Part shown: piece after piece, positions 45,532 through 54,366 of the stretch | How positions within the stretch are numbered: position 1 is the stretch's first letter | Layout: the number at the start of each line of letters is the position of its first letter | Assembly (NCBI RefSeq): GCF_002964605.1 | Contig: NZ_PQDH01000003.1 | Span: forward strand, 248,001 to 312,000 | Reading direction: 5' to 3' | DNA length: 64,000 nt | DNA from: Vallitalea okinawensis | GTDB lineage: Bacteria; Bacillota; Clostridia; Lachnospirales; PQDH01 | Program-made: the position numbers and the translations under genes | The notes under the pieces: model-generated | The model's database searches: none | Told to the model about the DNA's origin: nothing | What the model saw: only the letters and a program-made list of their open reading frames with translations

Positions 45532-46419
45532 TTACAATAAACCTTTTGATTGTAAAAAAAGTTTTGCGATTTCATTAACATCTAAATCACTATTTGTTAC
45601 CAAATAATTAAGCCTGGACATCTCTTCATCTGTTATCTGTCCTCCTAATTTATTGAGAACTTCTTCTAATTCAGGATGCTCCTCTAACGTATCTTTTCGG
45701 ATAATTGTTGCAGGTTCATATGGCGTAAAATATTCTTGATCATCATATAGTAATATTAAGTCATACTTACGTAATAACCCATCAGTTGTACCCACATCTA
45801 TTACATCTACTTCGCCTATATCGATTACATCATACTTTGCATTGATATCAAGAATCATTTTATTTTTAAATTCAAAACCATATTTCTCTTCTAATCCTGG
45901 ATAAGCATCTACTCGATTAAAAAAACTACTTTCGCCGCCAATGATTAACGGCCGGCTTTTTAAAGCTAAATCTGAATATGAGTAAATTCCCTGTTCTTTC
46001 GCTTTATCATTCTTCATAACTAAACCAAACGCATTATTATAACCATATCTATCTAGCCATTCAACATCAAATTCCTTGGCATAAGCTTTTTTTACCTCTT
46101 GATATAGTATGTCTTTATTATAAATGAGAGGTTTCTTTAATGTTGCTCCCCATCCAGTTCCAGTATATTCGGGATATAGATCAATTTCCCCCTTCATTAA
46201 AGGTTCATGTATCTCTTCTATTTCATATCCAAACTTCTTTTCAACTTCAAGGTCAGTGTATTCTTCAATTAGTAAAGACAACATTTCTCCAAGAAGAATC
46301 TGCTCTGGATAGTCTTTTGTCCCTATAACTATCGTATTTTCTTTTGATATTGCATCAAATGATAAACCTAAAATAATCACTATGATTAAACTTATCATGC
46401 TTATAATTAATTTTCTCAT
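45532..46419 (-). CDS. Osmoprotectant (glycine betaine/choline)-type ABC substrate-binding protein, orphan
   Basis: 295 residues of the OpuCC/YehZ (OpuAC) fold: TIVIGTKDYPEQILLGEMLSLLIEEY, LMKGEIDLYPEYTGTGW and the GEVDVIDVGTTDGLL block are family landmarks. The N-terminus has a hydrophobic helix but no lipobox Cys, so it is either signal-anchored or secreted rather than a lipoprotein. No permease or ATPase gene is next to it. It may serve a transporter encoded elsewhere. Confidence 0.85.
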   Translation of the reverse strand: MRKLIISMISLIIVIILGLSFDAISKENTIVIGTKDYPEQILLGEMLSLLIEEYTDLEVEKKFGYEIEEIHEPLMKGEIDLYPEYTGTGWGATLKKPLIYNKDILYQEVKKAYAKEFDVEWLDRYGYNNAFGLVMKNDKAKEQGIYSYSDLALKSRPLIIGGESSFFNRVDAYPGLEEKYGFEFKNKMILDINAKYDVIDIGEVDVIDVGTTDGLLRKYDLILLYDDQEYFTPYEPATIIRKDTLEEHPELEEVLNKLGGQITDEEMSRLNYLVTNSDLDVNEIAKLFLQSKGLL

Positions 46420-46485
46420 TCTTCTGCACCATTCATTTTAAGACCTTTAATATATTATATTGATATTAGTATACATTATAACTGA

Positions 46486-46518
46486 AAAAAGCTATCAGGT
46501 ATTATCCCGATAACTTTT
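46486..46518 (-). terminator. Terminator downstream of the CmpB-like membrane protein gene
   Basis: AAAAGTTATCGG / CCTGATAGCTTTTTT on the minus strand, ending in a T-run. Confidence 0.75.
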
Positions 46519-46597
46519 CATTAGAATCATTAAGTTATCCATCTAAAAAAACACAACTCCCCAGGTATTTTATATTTGCTATACATATAATAATTAA

Positions 46598-47017
46598 TTA
46601 AAAGATTTTGTATTTTGGCTTCTCTTCTCCAAACCACAAATATCTTATATAGTCATCCGTAAGTATCGCTAGAAGTATGACAGGTATGAATAATAATGCA
46701 AATAGTAAGGAGGATTGTCCTAATATATTGAATGGCAGACCTGAATAGTCCCAAACATTAAGCTTCAACCACAAGTTTACTATGCAACCAGTAATAAATT
46801 CTAATGGCAATACTATGCATTCGCCATATAATACTTGCTTCCATAAGGGCATATCCCAAGTTAATCTTTGCTCATTCAGCAAACCTATACCTACCCCACA
46901 CACCCCACCTAGCAAAAACATTGACCAGTGAGATGTGCCATCAAAAAGTATTTCTATAATGTAGTAGCTTGCTCCCATTACTAGAAAAAGCGTACTGTAC
47001 ATTATTGTATTTCTCAT
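46598..47017 (-). CDS. Membrane protein of the putative ABC-transporter type IV (CmpB) family
   Basis: 139 residues, four hydrophobic helices. The family landmark LEFITGCIVNLWLKLNVWDYSGLPFNILGQ (two parts: LEFITGC and WDYSGLPFN) is clear. Despite the family name, no ABC ATPase is associated, and function is unknown. ATG 47017 has only a weak AAGG site. Monocistronic with its own terminator. Confidence 0.65.
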   Translation of the reverse strand: MRNTIMYSTLFLVMGASYYIIEILFDGTSHWSMFLLGGVCGVGIGLLNEQRLTWDMPLWKQVLYGECIVLPLEFITGCIVNLWLKLNVWDYSGLPFNILGQSSLLFALLFIPVILLAILTDDYIRYLWFGEEKPKYKIF

Positions 47018-47240
47018 TGAGGATCGCCAACCTTTACTTTACTGATTTTAACCATATCATTACCAACTTAATACGACTTATGCATCTGTAAATCCTTAAA
47101 AGCAAAATAAAAACTATGTAGCACTTATTCTAATAACTTCATATAGTAATAAAGGATTAGAGTAGATAATATATTATAGTGTACATGTTTACTCTAGTTG
47201 ATGTAAAAGGCTAAAAAATAATTATTGAGGGGGATCTACA

Positions 47241-48209
47241 ATGAACTTCAGAAGAATTACAGTATCATTATTCTTAACTTGCTTGTTGCTCGTTATAACC
47301 TTTTTTAGTTTGAATCCTAGTATTACCGTTTTAGCAAGTGGAGAAAACAGAGAAGATGTCTTAGAATACTGGGCGCCGCAAGTTTTTCAGGATTTAAGAC
47401 AAGACAAAGTGCTTTGGCATCAGTATTATCCTGCAGGGGATATGATTACAAATGTGAACTATGATGATGATTGGGATGCTGGTAACAACTGGGATAACAC
47501 ACCTAGGAGTGGCGATTTCAGTATGATGAAAGCATATGCCTATGGTATCTTTATAGAAACAGAAACACATTATTTCTTAACCTATTGTTATTATCACTCT
47601 ATGGATGATGCTTTTTTTTCTGCAGACAGACATGAAAATGATGTGGAAAACGTAAATCTTGTCATTCGAAAAGGAACAGAAAATGATGGTTATGGAACAT
47701 TTGAAGTTATGGAAACAACTATCCATAGCACTAAAGGTGAATACACTTCCAATGATGTTATTTTTAATACAACAAATGGATGTCATCCAAAAGTATTCAT
47801 CAGTAGCAATGGCGATGTCTTGAATAATCAATTTGACTTTAATGCAAAGGGTCACGCCATTTTTGCTTTTGATCCTAACTTCCACACAACAGATACTGTT
47901 ATTGGAAATGATGCTATCATTTATAATGTTGGTGATGTTGCAGAGGCTCCAACCGATATTTCAGGTAAATTCACAAATTCATATACTTATCAAGTACTGA
48001 TGATCGATGAGATATGGGATAGACGATATAATATTGGTGATTACGATACATTTGAGAGCTATGGAACATTAAATGGCAGGGATCAATCTGTAGGAGGTAA
48101 TTTCCCTTGGGGTTCGTTAAATGACCCTGTATCATATTATAATAACAAGTATAATTTAACGCAAAATGGACCTGTAAGCTCAACTTACCTTTATAATCCA
48201 TATAACTAA
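47241..48209 (+). CDS. Secreted protein with HEND motif, NPP1/Vps62-like
   Basis: 322 residues. Cleavable signal peptide (about 1-33, ending VLASG). Landmarks: YWAPQVFQDL, DDDWDAGNNWDN, ETETHYFLTYCYYH and RHENDVENVNLVIRK, with a later GHAIFAFD. Many bacterial secreted proteins combine W-N-N-W-N, THYF and HEND-E-motifs in this order; the HEND-E part resembles the GHRHDWE heptapeptide of necrosis-inducing NPP1 proteins. Function unknown. TGAGGGGG stands before the ATG. Monocistronic with a strong dyad after it. Confidence 0.65.
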   Translation: MNFRRITVSLFLTCLLLVITFFSLNPSITVLASGENREDVLEYWAPQVFQDLRQDKVLWHQYYPAGDMITNVNYDDDWDAGNNWDNTPRSGDFSMMKAYAYGIFIETETHYFLTYCYYHSMDDAFFSADRHENDVENVNLVIRKGTENDGYGTFEVMETTIHSTKGEYTSNDVIFNTTNGCHPKVFISSNGDVLNNQFDFNAKGHAIFAFDPNFHTTDTVIGNDAIIYNVGDVAEAPTDISGKFTNSYTYQVLMIDEIWDRRYNIGDYDTFESYGTLNGRDQSVGGNFPWGSLNDPVSYYNNKYNLTQNGPVSSTYLYNPYN

Positions 48210-48241
48210 TTAAAACTATTTTTAAGAGAATTAAAGGAAGC

Positions 48242-48290
48242 AGTGCTATATGAGCTGAAATGCTAGAGAGCATTCTAATCATATAGCACT
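48242..48290 (+). terminator. Double-stem hairpin after the HEND-motif gene
   Basis: AGTGCTATATGA / TCATATAGCACT (12 bp) enclosing AATGCT / AGCATT, then TTTAC. Confidence 0.75.
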
Positions 48291-48338
48291 TTACTGGATG
48301 GAGGTTGTATATTCGTAATAATAACAATACCATTGAGA

Positions 48339-48791
48339 CTAAAAGAGATTTGAATTAATTCTCTCATGTAGCTCAAATAGAGCTACCTTATTACTTTCCC
48401 AATGTAACATTTCTTTTGCTTTTCCATATGTAACCCAACGATACTCCAGGTGCTCCTCTGATAATTCTATTGGCTGATCAGCTATATCTACTGCAAAGCA
48501 ATACTCTGGTAAAACAAAAGTATCCGCTGACCAATACACTCTATGTATTTTTGAAATGCACTCAGCAGGTACCGAAAATGTTGATGTTAATTGATAATAA
48601 AAAAGCTTTTTATCTATTTTAGCTTCTTCAAATCCTTCTCGTTTAGCTGCATCAAGTGACCTTTCTTCGTCTTCTCCACCTCCAGCTATAAATTGCCAAT
48701 AATTAGCATCACTTCTCTCAAAAATGCAGTATTGTGGTATTCCATTGACTTTCTTGTAAGGGATAACTAATACTTGAAAAGGAGCTCTCAT
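48339..48791 (-). CDS. NUDIX hydrolase
   Basis: 150 residues. Nudix box GGGEDEERSLDAAKREGFEEAKI fits G-x5-E-x7-REx2EEx (with Gly-Phe inserted as in NudB-like proteins). The start APFQVLVIPYKKVNGIPQYCIFER is that of dihydroneopterin-triphosphate or dATP pyrophosphatase-type proteins, so folate or nucleotide pool roles are possible. GAGGAGGGG stands upstream of the ATG. Second NUDIX gene of the window; the two are not close paralogues. Confidence 0.85.
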   Translation of the reverse strand: MRAPFQVLVIPYKKVNGIPQYCIFERSDANYWQFIAGGGEDEERSLDAAKREGFEEAKIDKKLFYYQLTSTFSVPAECISKIHRVYWSADTFVLPEYCFAVDIADQPIELSEEHLEYRWVTYGKAKEMLHWESNKVALFELHERINSNLF

Positions 48792-48999
48792 ACTTTATCC
48801 CCTCCTCTCTAACATAAGTCTAACTAATACTTCCTAAAAGAAAAGTCTGTTTTAATTGTTTAATATATTGTATCATAGACAATTAATCATTTTTATTATT
48901 AATTTGAGCAATAATAGTATAATTCCAAAGATTTGAAAGAAATGAGCAACATGAAACGTCGGTTAATACAAAACAAGGAGATCTTTAATTAAAATGAAA

Positions 49000-49025
49000 C
49001 ACCTAGAGGACTAGGTGCTTTTTTT
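49000..49025 (+). terminator. Hairpin at the end of the first SIMPL gene; plus-strand terminator
   Basis: CACCTAG / CTAGGTG, 4-base loop, followed by seven T on the plus strand. On the minus strand it carries the stop codon of the SIMPL gene. Confidence 0.75.
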
Positions 49026-49676
49026 AGAATTGCTACTTTGAACCAAAAATTTAGCTTCAACAGTTGCAGAAATAATGATTGTACTTAAGGCTATGTCTTC
49101 TGCTTGCTCTACTTCGGTTATCGTTATTTGATCAAGTATATCTTCTATATTTGAAGTCTCTGTAACTATCACTGGTATGGGGACGAGTTGAACATCCATA
49201 CTATCTGCAACTACTTTAGCTTTTTCATAAGTACTTTTAATTGCTCGATTTAAAGCTGTATAGTAATATTTATCTACATCTTTTAGAGTCAATATGATTT
49301 GACTATATTCTATATCTGTTCCATGAATATTATAGTAAAACTCACCTATCGTTGCAAAATCATAGAAAGTTACTGTTATAAAAGTAGATGCTTGATAACT
49401 TGTTGTTCTTCCTTCTTCATCCAAAATGGGAGTCAATATTTCTTTTTGTATATTGATATCTTTATCCTGTATTCCGAATTGTTTAAGCCATCTCAAAACC
49501 TGTTCTACCCTATTACTATTAAATGTCTCAATATCAAGAGGATCTTCACCTCTAGTCACTATATCGATGGAAACTATAGCAATATCAGGTACTGTAAACT
49601 CTGACCCTACTCCTTTAACATTTATTTCACTCCGCTCTTGCCGTGTTATATAAGATCTAGACATACTATACATCAT
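49011..49676 (-). CDS. SIMPL-domain (DUF541) protein 1
   Basis: 221 residues. The SIMPL pattern is visible: EINVKGVGSEFTVPDIAIVSIDIVTRG (read in part as VPDIAIVSIDIVTRGEDP), the ITV segment, then VADSMDVQLVPIPVIVTE and a final ATVEAKFLV strand. Most family members (YggE, BP26) are exported, but no signal peptide is present. The N-terminus (MSRSYITRQ) resembles that of protein 2 (MYRISREYLMRQ). One of three paralogues within 6 kb. Confidence 0.82.
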   Translation of the reverse strand: MMYSMSRSYITRQERSEINVKGVGSEFTVPDIAIVSIDIVTRGEDPLDIETFNSNRVEQVLRWLKQFGIQDKDINIQKEILTPILDEEGRTTSYQASTFITVTFYDFATIGEFYYNIHGTDIEYSQIILTLKDVDKYYYTALNRAIKSTYEKAKVVADSMDVQLVPIPVIVTETSNIEDILDQITITEVEQAEDIALSTIIISATVEAKFLVQSSNSKKST

Positions 49677-49846
49677 TTCTCTCCCTTCTTCTCTTATAGT
49701 TATGTTATGTCAGTCACTTTGTAGACGCTACTCTAACACTATATAATCTTTCTATTAGTTTGAGTAAACAGAGAATTGAATAACGCTTAAATCATGTTAT
49801 ACCTATTCAATTATAGACATATTTTGTATAAAGGAGGTGTTTCTAT

Positions 49847-50014
49847 ATGTCCAAATCTAATAAAGAATTGGCGGCTGAAATCGTTGTTCAATGGATAGAA
49901 TCTATTGGAACAGTAATGGCAAAAAACTCATTAGATGAATCTTGGTTGGAAGAAAAATCTATATGTTCAGTCTACAATGCTGTCTATGATACAATTACAG
50001 CAAAGGACTCTTAA
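49847..50014 (+). CDS. Small acidic protein, 55 residues
   Basis: MSKSNKELAAEIVVQWIESI..., one Cys, rich in Glu/Asp/Ser, predicted helical. AAGGAGGTG stands eight bases before the ATG and a strong terminator follows, so it looks like a real small gene on the plus strand, alone between minus-strand genes. Family not recognised. Confidence 0.6.
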   Translation: MSKSNKELAAEIVVQWIESIGTVMAKNSLDESWLEEKSICSVYNAVYDTITAKDS

Positions 50015-50031
50015 TTTTATTATATTATATA

Positions 50032-50073
50032 AAAACTACTGGCTATCATAATAAAAGTAGACAGTAGTTTTTT
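50032..50073 (+). terminator. Terminator of the 55-residue protein gene
   Basis: AAAACTACTG / CAGTAGTTTT with a T-run on the plus strand. Confidence 0.85.
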
Positions 50074-50118
50074 GCTTCCTTTCGAGTAAAACGGAGTACT
50101 TTTTACACCAATTAAAAG

Positions 50119-50141
50119 CCACAGGTCATAAAGACCAGTGG
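50119..50141 (-). terminator. Terminator of the HTH membrane protein gene
   Basis: CCACTGGTC / GACCTGTGG (one mismatch), 5-base loop, then CTTTT on the minus strand. Confidence 0.75.
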
Positions 50142-50156
50142 TATGAAACAATCAAT

Positions 50157-50495
50157 CTAATAAACTAATGACTTATTGTGCATCTTATACTCTACCCATT
50201 TATCAAACTCCCTAATTGTAAAATACCTCACACCTTGAATTTCAATAAATGGTATGTAAGCATAGGAGTCATAGACACTTACTCTACTACGATCTTCTGA
50301 CTCAAGACTAAGAATTCTAAATAAATTCGAATGTGAGATCCCTAAATATTCCGCTGCCTCTTCTTCAGTTAATAAAAGACTCTGTGATTCAATATTGGGT
50401 GTTTCTCTAATTTGACTTCCGATATAATAGCTACCAAAAGCAACAGCAATTGCTAATATTATTATTGACATACTCTGATGTATATTACTTTTCAT
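50157..50495 (-). CDS. Membrane-anchored helix-turn-helix (excisionase/MerR-type) protein
   Basis: 112 residues. A hydrophobic helix (about 8-27) at the N-terminus is followed by LLLTEEEAAEYLGISHSNLFRILS (HTH_17/excisionase-type) and then a wing-like IPFIEIQGVRYFTIREFDKWVEYK. The HTH would face the cytoplasm. It has GGAGAG upstream and its own terminator. Such membrane-tethered HTH proteins are rare; target unknown. Confidence 0.72.
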   Translation of the reverse strand: MKSNIHQSMSIIILAIAVAFGSYYIGSQIRETPNIESQSLLLTEEEAAEYLGISHSNLFRILSLESEDRSRVSVYDSYAYIPFIEIQGVRYFTIREFDKWVEYKMHNKSLVY

Positions 50496-50536
50496 CTGTC
50501 TCTCCTTTCTATCTAGTAATTTATAAAAGAAATAAG

Positions 50537-51904
50537 TTATTGATTAACAATAACCGTATTGCTTCCTTCATGCCAAGTCACCTGATAACCGAAGCTTTCA
50601 TATATCCATCTAAGAGGCAAGTAAGTACGATCTTCCTTCAGAATCACGATAGTATCCATCTCTACTTTTGAATCATTAACTTCAATAAAGTTTTCACCGA
50701 TTGCAAAAGTAACTTTTATATCATCTTTTTTAGCTGTAACAGTTTGATTGAATGAATCATAGTAAACACTTGCACCAATTGTCTCAAGAGCTTTTCTAAC
50801 AGGCACCTGCGTTCTATTATTTTCATCTATAAAAGGTTTGCCTAAGCTTTCTTCTTCACTAAATAACAATTCCTTATTTTCAACAACGATAAATAACTCT
50901 TCTAATTTATTTTTATCATATCTATTAATCATTTCAAGAGCTATCTTTTGTGCACTGGTTTCGTCATGTGTATCCTCATTGATATCAAAAAACATGATTC
51001 CTCCAGCTTTATTGAGGGCCAGCCTTGCTTTCTCCGCAATAGTATTCAATCCGTTGTAATAAGAATCCAATTTCTCACCCTTTACATAATCTAAATAAGC
51101 ATATTCTGGATCCATTTGCACAAGATGTCTGTATTGTTTCCAACTTGGTCTAGCATAGAGAGGGATACCAAGTACTATTTTATTACTAGGAACACCTCTA
51201 CTAGCCCAGTAATCAATTGAAACATTTGAAAACCAGTAAGGGCTGTGTTGACCCCCATATAAGTCATAAGCCATCACGTTAATCCAATCAAAGCACTCTA
51301 AACTTTTACTCGTGATAGCTTCCACCGATTCTGCTTTAGTATCTGGTGACCCTGCTCCTGCAACTGCTGCACTTAAAGTTTTACCCCTTTTTTCTAGATT
51401 CTCATCCAGGGTTAGAATTAATCTTTCATAATTGTCAGAAGAAAGGTTTGTTGGATATTCCCAATCAATCTCTACCCCATCTAGATTATAGAGTTCAACA
51501 AATTCAGTTATGCCATTTACAAAATTCTTTCTCCCCTGCTCAGTACTGGCCAAGGTTTCAAATATCGTAACCAGAGGCTGATCATTGACTCGAACACCAC
51601 CAACTGAAATAATAACTTTAACACCTTTTTCATGACTCTTCTCTACGAGTTCTTTAAGGCGTTCAGGCTTTTTTATTTCATAAAAACTCCCATCCTCTTT
51701 TGGTTTTAGAAAAGCATAAATGAGGTGTGTTAATCCTTCAAATTCGATTGATTCATCAATTGGGTCATCAAAAGGTGACTCAGAGAAGTATCCCATTACT
51801 TTAAAGTCCTTAGTTACTTCCTTCTGGCTAGCAAAAGATACAAAATAGGTGGAGCTCATTAGCATATAAATCAAACACATACAAGTTGCTATATATCTTG
51901 TCAT
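50537..51904 (-). CDS. Secreted GH18 glycosidase with C-terminal copper-amine-oxidase-like domain
   Basis: 455 residues from ATG 51904 (AGGAGG six bases upstream). Signal peptide (1-25, ending VSFASQ). The GH18 catalytic motif is LDGVEIDWEYPT (DxxDxDxE variant DGVEIDWE, Glu catalytic); other GH18 landmarks are VIISVGG and the MAYDLYG motif. The C-terminal 100 residues (KPFIDENNRTQVPVRKALETIG, YLPLRWIYESFGYQVTWHEGSNTVIV) are a copper-amine-oxidase N1/stalk-like repeat found in many clostridial surface proteins. It probably cleaves chitin or cell wall or spore cortex sugars. Confidence 0.87.
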   Translation of the reverse strand: MTRYIATCMCLIYMLMSSTYFVSFASQKEVTKDFKVMGYFSESPFDDPIDESIEFEGLTHLIYAFLKPKEDGSFYEIKKPERLKELVEKSHEKGVKVIISVGGVRVNDQPLVTIFETLASTEQGRKNFVNGITEFVELYNLDGVEIDWEYPTNLSSDNYERLILTLDENLEKRGKTLSAAVAGAGSPDTKAESVEAITSKSLECFDWINVMAYDLYGGQHSPYWFSNVSIDYWASRGVPSNKIVLGIPLYARPSWKQYRHLVQMDPEYAYLDYVKGEKLDSYYNGLNTIAEKARLALNKAGGIMFFDINEDTHDETSAQKIALEMINRYDKNKLEELFIVVENKELLFSEEESLGKPFIDENNRTQVPVRKALETIGASVYYDSFNQTVTAKKDDIKVTFAIGENFIEVNDSKVEMDTIVILKEDRTYLPLRWIYESFGYQVTWHEGSNTVIVNQ

Positions 51905-52060
51905 CCTTAACCTCCTCATATTCTCTAAATAGTATAGCTGTTTCTTATCGATTCTTCATTTATATCACTCTAATCAATTTTTGTCAATATTAGCTATTTT
52001 TCATTTTTATTACAATACCCAATACCATTAGTTATAAGTAACAAATAATTCTTCACATAG

Positions 52061-52093
52061 TTATAGCTACCAATATTGCACTGGTAGCTATAA
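52061..52093. terminator. Hairpin downstream of the small TM protein gene
   Basis: TTATAGCTACCA / TGGTAGCTATAA, 12 bp, 9-base loop; no clear T-run. Confidence 0.6.
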
Positions 52094-52109
52094 AGCCATT
52101 TCCTTCAAT

Positions 52110-52427
52110 CTAACTATTATCTAAATATTCTTTCCTAAACTCATTGTATATTTGTTGAACCCACTTTTGAACGTCATCTTTTGTTTGTTTAGTTTTTATT
52201 CTTTCTGGAAGCATAATATATAAACTTTCTACGACATAAATAAATTTCTTATCTCCAAATGAGTATTTTTTTTCTGCTGAGAGCATTAACTGATATGTTA
52301 TAGTTTTATAACGCTGAATTTTTTTTCTAGAATGAAATCCTTTTATCGAAATAGCTAACAATCCAAGTAAACTAATACAAAAAATCACAACCAAAATGAA
52401 ACTTTCGTAATCCTCATATAGATTCAC
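52110..52427 (-). CDS. Small protein with one N-terminal membrane helix, possibly LLH-holin-like
   Basis: 105 residues, GTG start with AGGAGAGG upstream. One hydrophobic helix (about 9-29), then a basic segment (HSRKKIQRYK) and an amphipathic C-terminal half (AEKKYSFGDKKFIYVVESLYIMLPERIKTKQTKDDVQKWV). This AEK--G-KK...P...V--W pattern is often seen in phage LLH-type holins, but no phage genes are near. Function unknown. Confidence 0.55.
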   Translation of the reverse strand: MNLYEDYESFILVVIFCISLLGLLAISIKGFHSRKKIQRYKTITYQLMLSAEKKYSFGDKKFIYVVESLYIMLPERIKTKQTKDDVQKWVQQIYNEFRKEYLDNS

Positions 52428-52637
52428 AATTTTTAATCCTCTCCTTTATTTTGATAACATCTATTGAGCGTTGATATTTAGAGAGACAATCCATTTTTTG
52501 TATCTATTAATCTCATTTCGTTAACCTTGATATATTATATTATGTACTGGCATAGAAACTTGTCCATCATATGACACAATTATTTAACAATAGCATCAAT
52601 GTATCCTATTCAATGAGAAATAGTATTTTAGTAAGAA

Positions 52638-52656
52638 AAGCACCTAGATAGTGCTT
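52638..52656 (-). terminator. Terminator of SIMPL gene 2
   Basis: AAGCAC / GTGCTT with TTTTC following on the minus strand. Confidence 0.65.
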
Positions 52657-52667
52657 CTCACTTTATA

Positions 52668-53312
52668 CTATTGCTTGACATTAAAATATTCTGTTACAGA
52701 AGCATGAAAAGTAATTGCTCCATAATTCAATGTACTTAAATCCTCTTGAGTTTTAACTGAAAGTTCTTCTATCATATCATGAACGCTGGTTGTTTCAACT
52801 ATTCGATGAGGGTTCAGATCAACAAACATATTTAATAATTCACCTATTTGCTTTGCTTTATTAATACCATCTAATGTAGCTTTTTGTAATGCTTGATCGT
52901 AGTGATAGGAGGGATCTTTAACTGTAAAATTCACTCTAATAGGTTCAAGTCCTAAGTTCTCTGCATTGTACAAGTACTCTCGAAGAAGTGATAGTTCATA
53001 TAGATAGACATTTAAATAGGTGAATCCTTCATAATACTTGACGTTTCCGTTTTCATCTGTAACTGGGACAATCGAGCTTTTTACTTCTTTTATATCTCTA
53101 TCCTTTATACCAAAGTCTTCTAATTGCTTCTTATAATTAGTAATTTTATTATCGTTGGCTATTTCCACATCTAAGGGTTTTGAACCATCTGTTTTGACGA
53201 GAAGGGTTATAATAGCTGTATCAGGTATAGCTTCTACAATACCAGTCCCCTCCATAACTATCTCATCAGCATTATTTTGTCTCATGAGATACTCCCGTGA
53301 TATACGATACAT
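52668..53312 (-). CDS. SIMPL-domain (DUF541) protein 2
   Basis: 214 residues from ATG 53312 (a GTG three codons earlier is possible; ribosome site weak). SIMPL landmarks: EIVMEGTGIVEAIPDTAIITLLVKTDGSKP, IKDRDIKEVKSSIVPVTDENG, and GINKAKQIGELLNMFVDLNPHRIVETTS with a last strand FHASVTEYFNV. No signal peptide. Its N-terminus is closest to SIMPL protein 1, suggesting an early duplication. Confidence 0.8.
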   Translation of the reverse strand: MYRISREYLMRQNNADEIVMEGTGIVEAIPDTAIITLLVKTDGSKPLDVEIANDNKITNYKKQLEDFGIKDRDIKEVKSSIVPVTDENGNVKYYEGFTYLNVYLYELSLLREYLYNAENLGLEPIRVNFTVKDPSYHYDQALQKATLDGINKAKQIGELLNMFVDLNPHRIVETTSVHDMIEELSVKTQEDLSTLNYGAITFHASVTEYFNVKQ

Positions 53313-53388
53313 ACTCAACACTCATTTTATCTTTTTCTTTATTTTATGACTTCACCTAAAATTTTGAGCATGGTCACAGTAAGAAATA

Positions 53389-54282
53389 TTAACGTTGTAG
53401 TGTAATTGAATTTCCATCAGTTTTTAGAACAATAGTCCCCTTCTCATCTGTCCTATAAATTCTAGCTCCAATATTATTAAGTTTGTCTACTGTCTCCGAA
53501 TGTGGATGCCCATATTTGTTACCCTCTCCACAAGAGATAATGGCATATTCCGGTCGCGTTGTTTGTAAGAACATATCTGTTGTTGATGTTCTAGAGCCAT
53601 GGTGACCAACCTTTAGAACGTCAACATCACCGTACTTCTGTAAACTGTTTTTTTCAGCTTCGCTCTCCATATCTCCTGTGAAAAGAAAGTTCATATTCCC
53701 ATAATTGATTTGACAAACCACACTATTATCGTTTTCATCTTTATAGTCATCACCTGTTTCAATTATTTCTATCGAAAACAGATCATCCATTTCATAGACG
53801 TAATCTTTATCTTCTTGATATACTGCCCCTTCTGCACTTATTGCATTCGCATAATCTCTATATGTCTTTGTATCTTTTTCTGTACCAGAATCTATAATTT
53901 CTTCAACTTGGTATTCAGCCAATATTATATCTAACCCACCAATATGATCCGCATCCATGTGGGTAGCAATCATTAAATCAATATCATCTATCTCTTGCTG
54001 ATTTAAGTAATCGATTAATTCAGTAGCCATTCTATTATCGCCACCGTCAATAAGTATATCCCAATCTTTGTACTCAATAAGTGTGCTATCTCCTTGACCA
54101 ATATCAATAAAATGAACGACCATTGAAATATCCGTATTAACTGGAATAACTTCCTCGTTTTTAAATGTAATACTATCTACGTCCATCTTTGCTATCTGAA
54201 TAATTAAAAAGTAAGATACTAAGATGCCAATAGTCATTCTAATAAACCCTGGGAACTTATTGTTTTTTTTCTTTCTAGCCAT
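53389..54282 (-). CDS. ComEC/Rec2-like metallo-beta-lactamase-fold hydrolase with membrane anchor
   Basis: 297 residues. One N-terminal membrane helix (about 11-31), then an MBL fold: HFIDIGQGDSTLI, THMDADHIGG (HxHxDH-type THMDADH), CQINYGNMNFLFTGDMESEAE, KVGHHGSRTS and SCGEGNKYGHPH. This matches the C-terminal nuclease-like domain of ComEC without its membrane channel, as in stand-alone ComEC-like MBLs. Role in DNA or nucleotide cleavage outside the membrane is inference. GGAG is before the ATG. Confidence 0.85.
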   Translation of the reverse strand: MARKKKNNKFPGFIRMTIGILVSYFLIIQIAKMDVDSITFKNEEVIPVNTDISMVVHFIDIGQGDSTLIEYKDWDILIDGGDNRMATELIDYLNQQEIDDIDLMIATHMDADHIGGLDIILAEYQVEEIIDSGTEKDTKTYRDYANAISAEGAVYQEDKDYVYEMDDLFSIEIIETGDDYKDENDNSVVCQINYGNMNFLFTGDMESEAEKNSLQKYGDVDVLKVGHHGSRTSTTDMFLQTTRPEYAIISCGEGNKYGHPHSETVDKLNNIGARIYRTDEKGTIVLKTDGNSITLQR

Positions 54283-54366
54283 CTATTCTTCTCCTTGGTG
54301 TAAATATCTGTTTTCTTAAGTCAAATAACTTATTTATTATACATTTGATAACCTTTAAACGCAAGA

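Noticed and set aside
52110-52427. Prophage remnant suggested by the LLH-holin-like small protein
   Set aside because: No lysin, structural, integrase or att-like sequences nearby; the similarity is weak.
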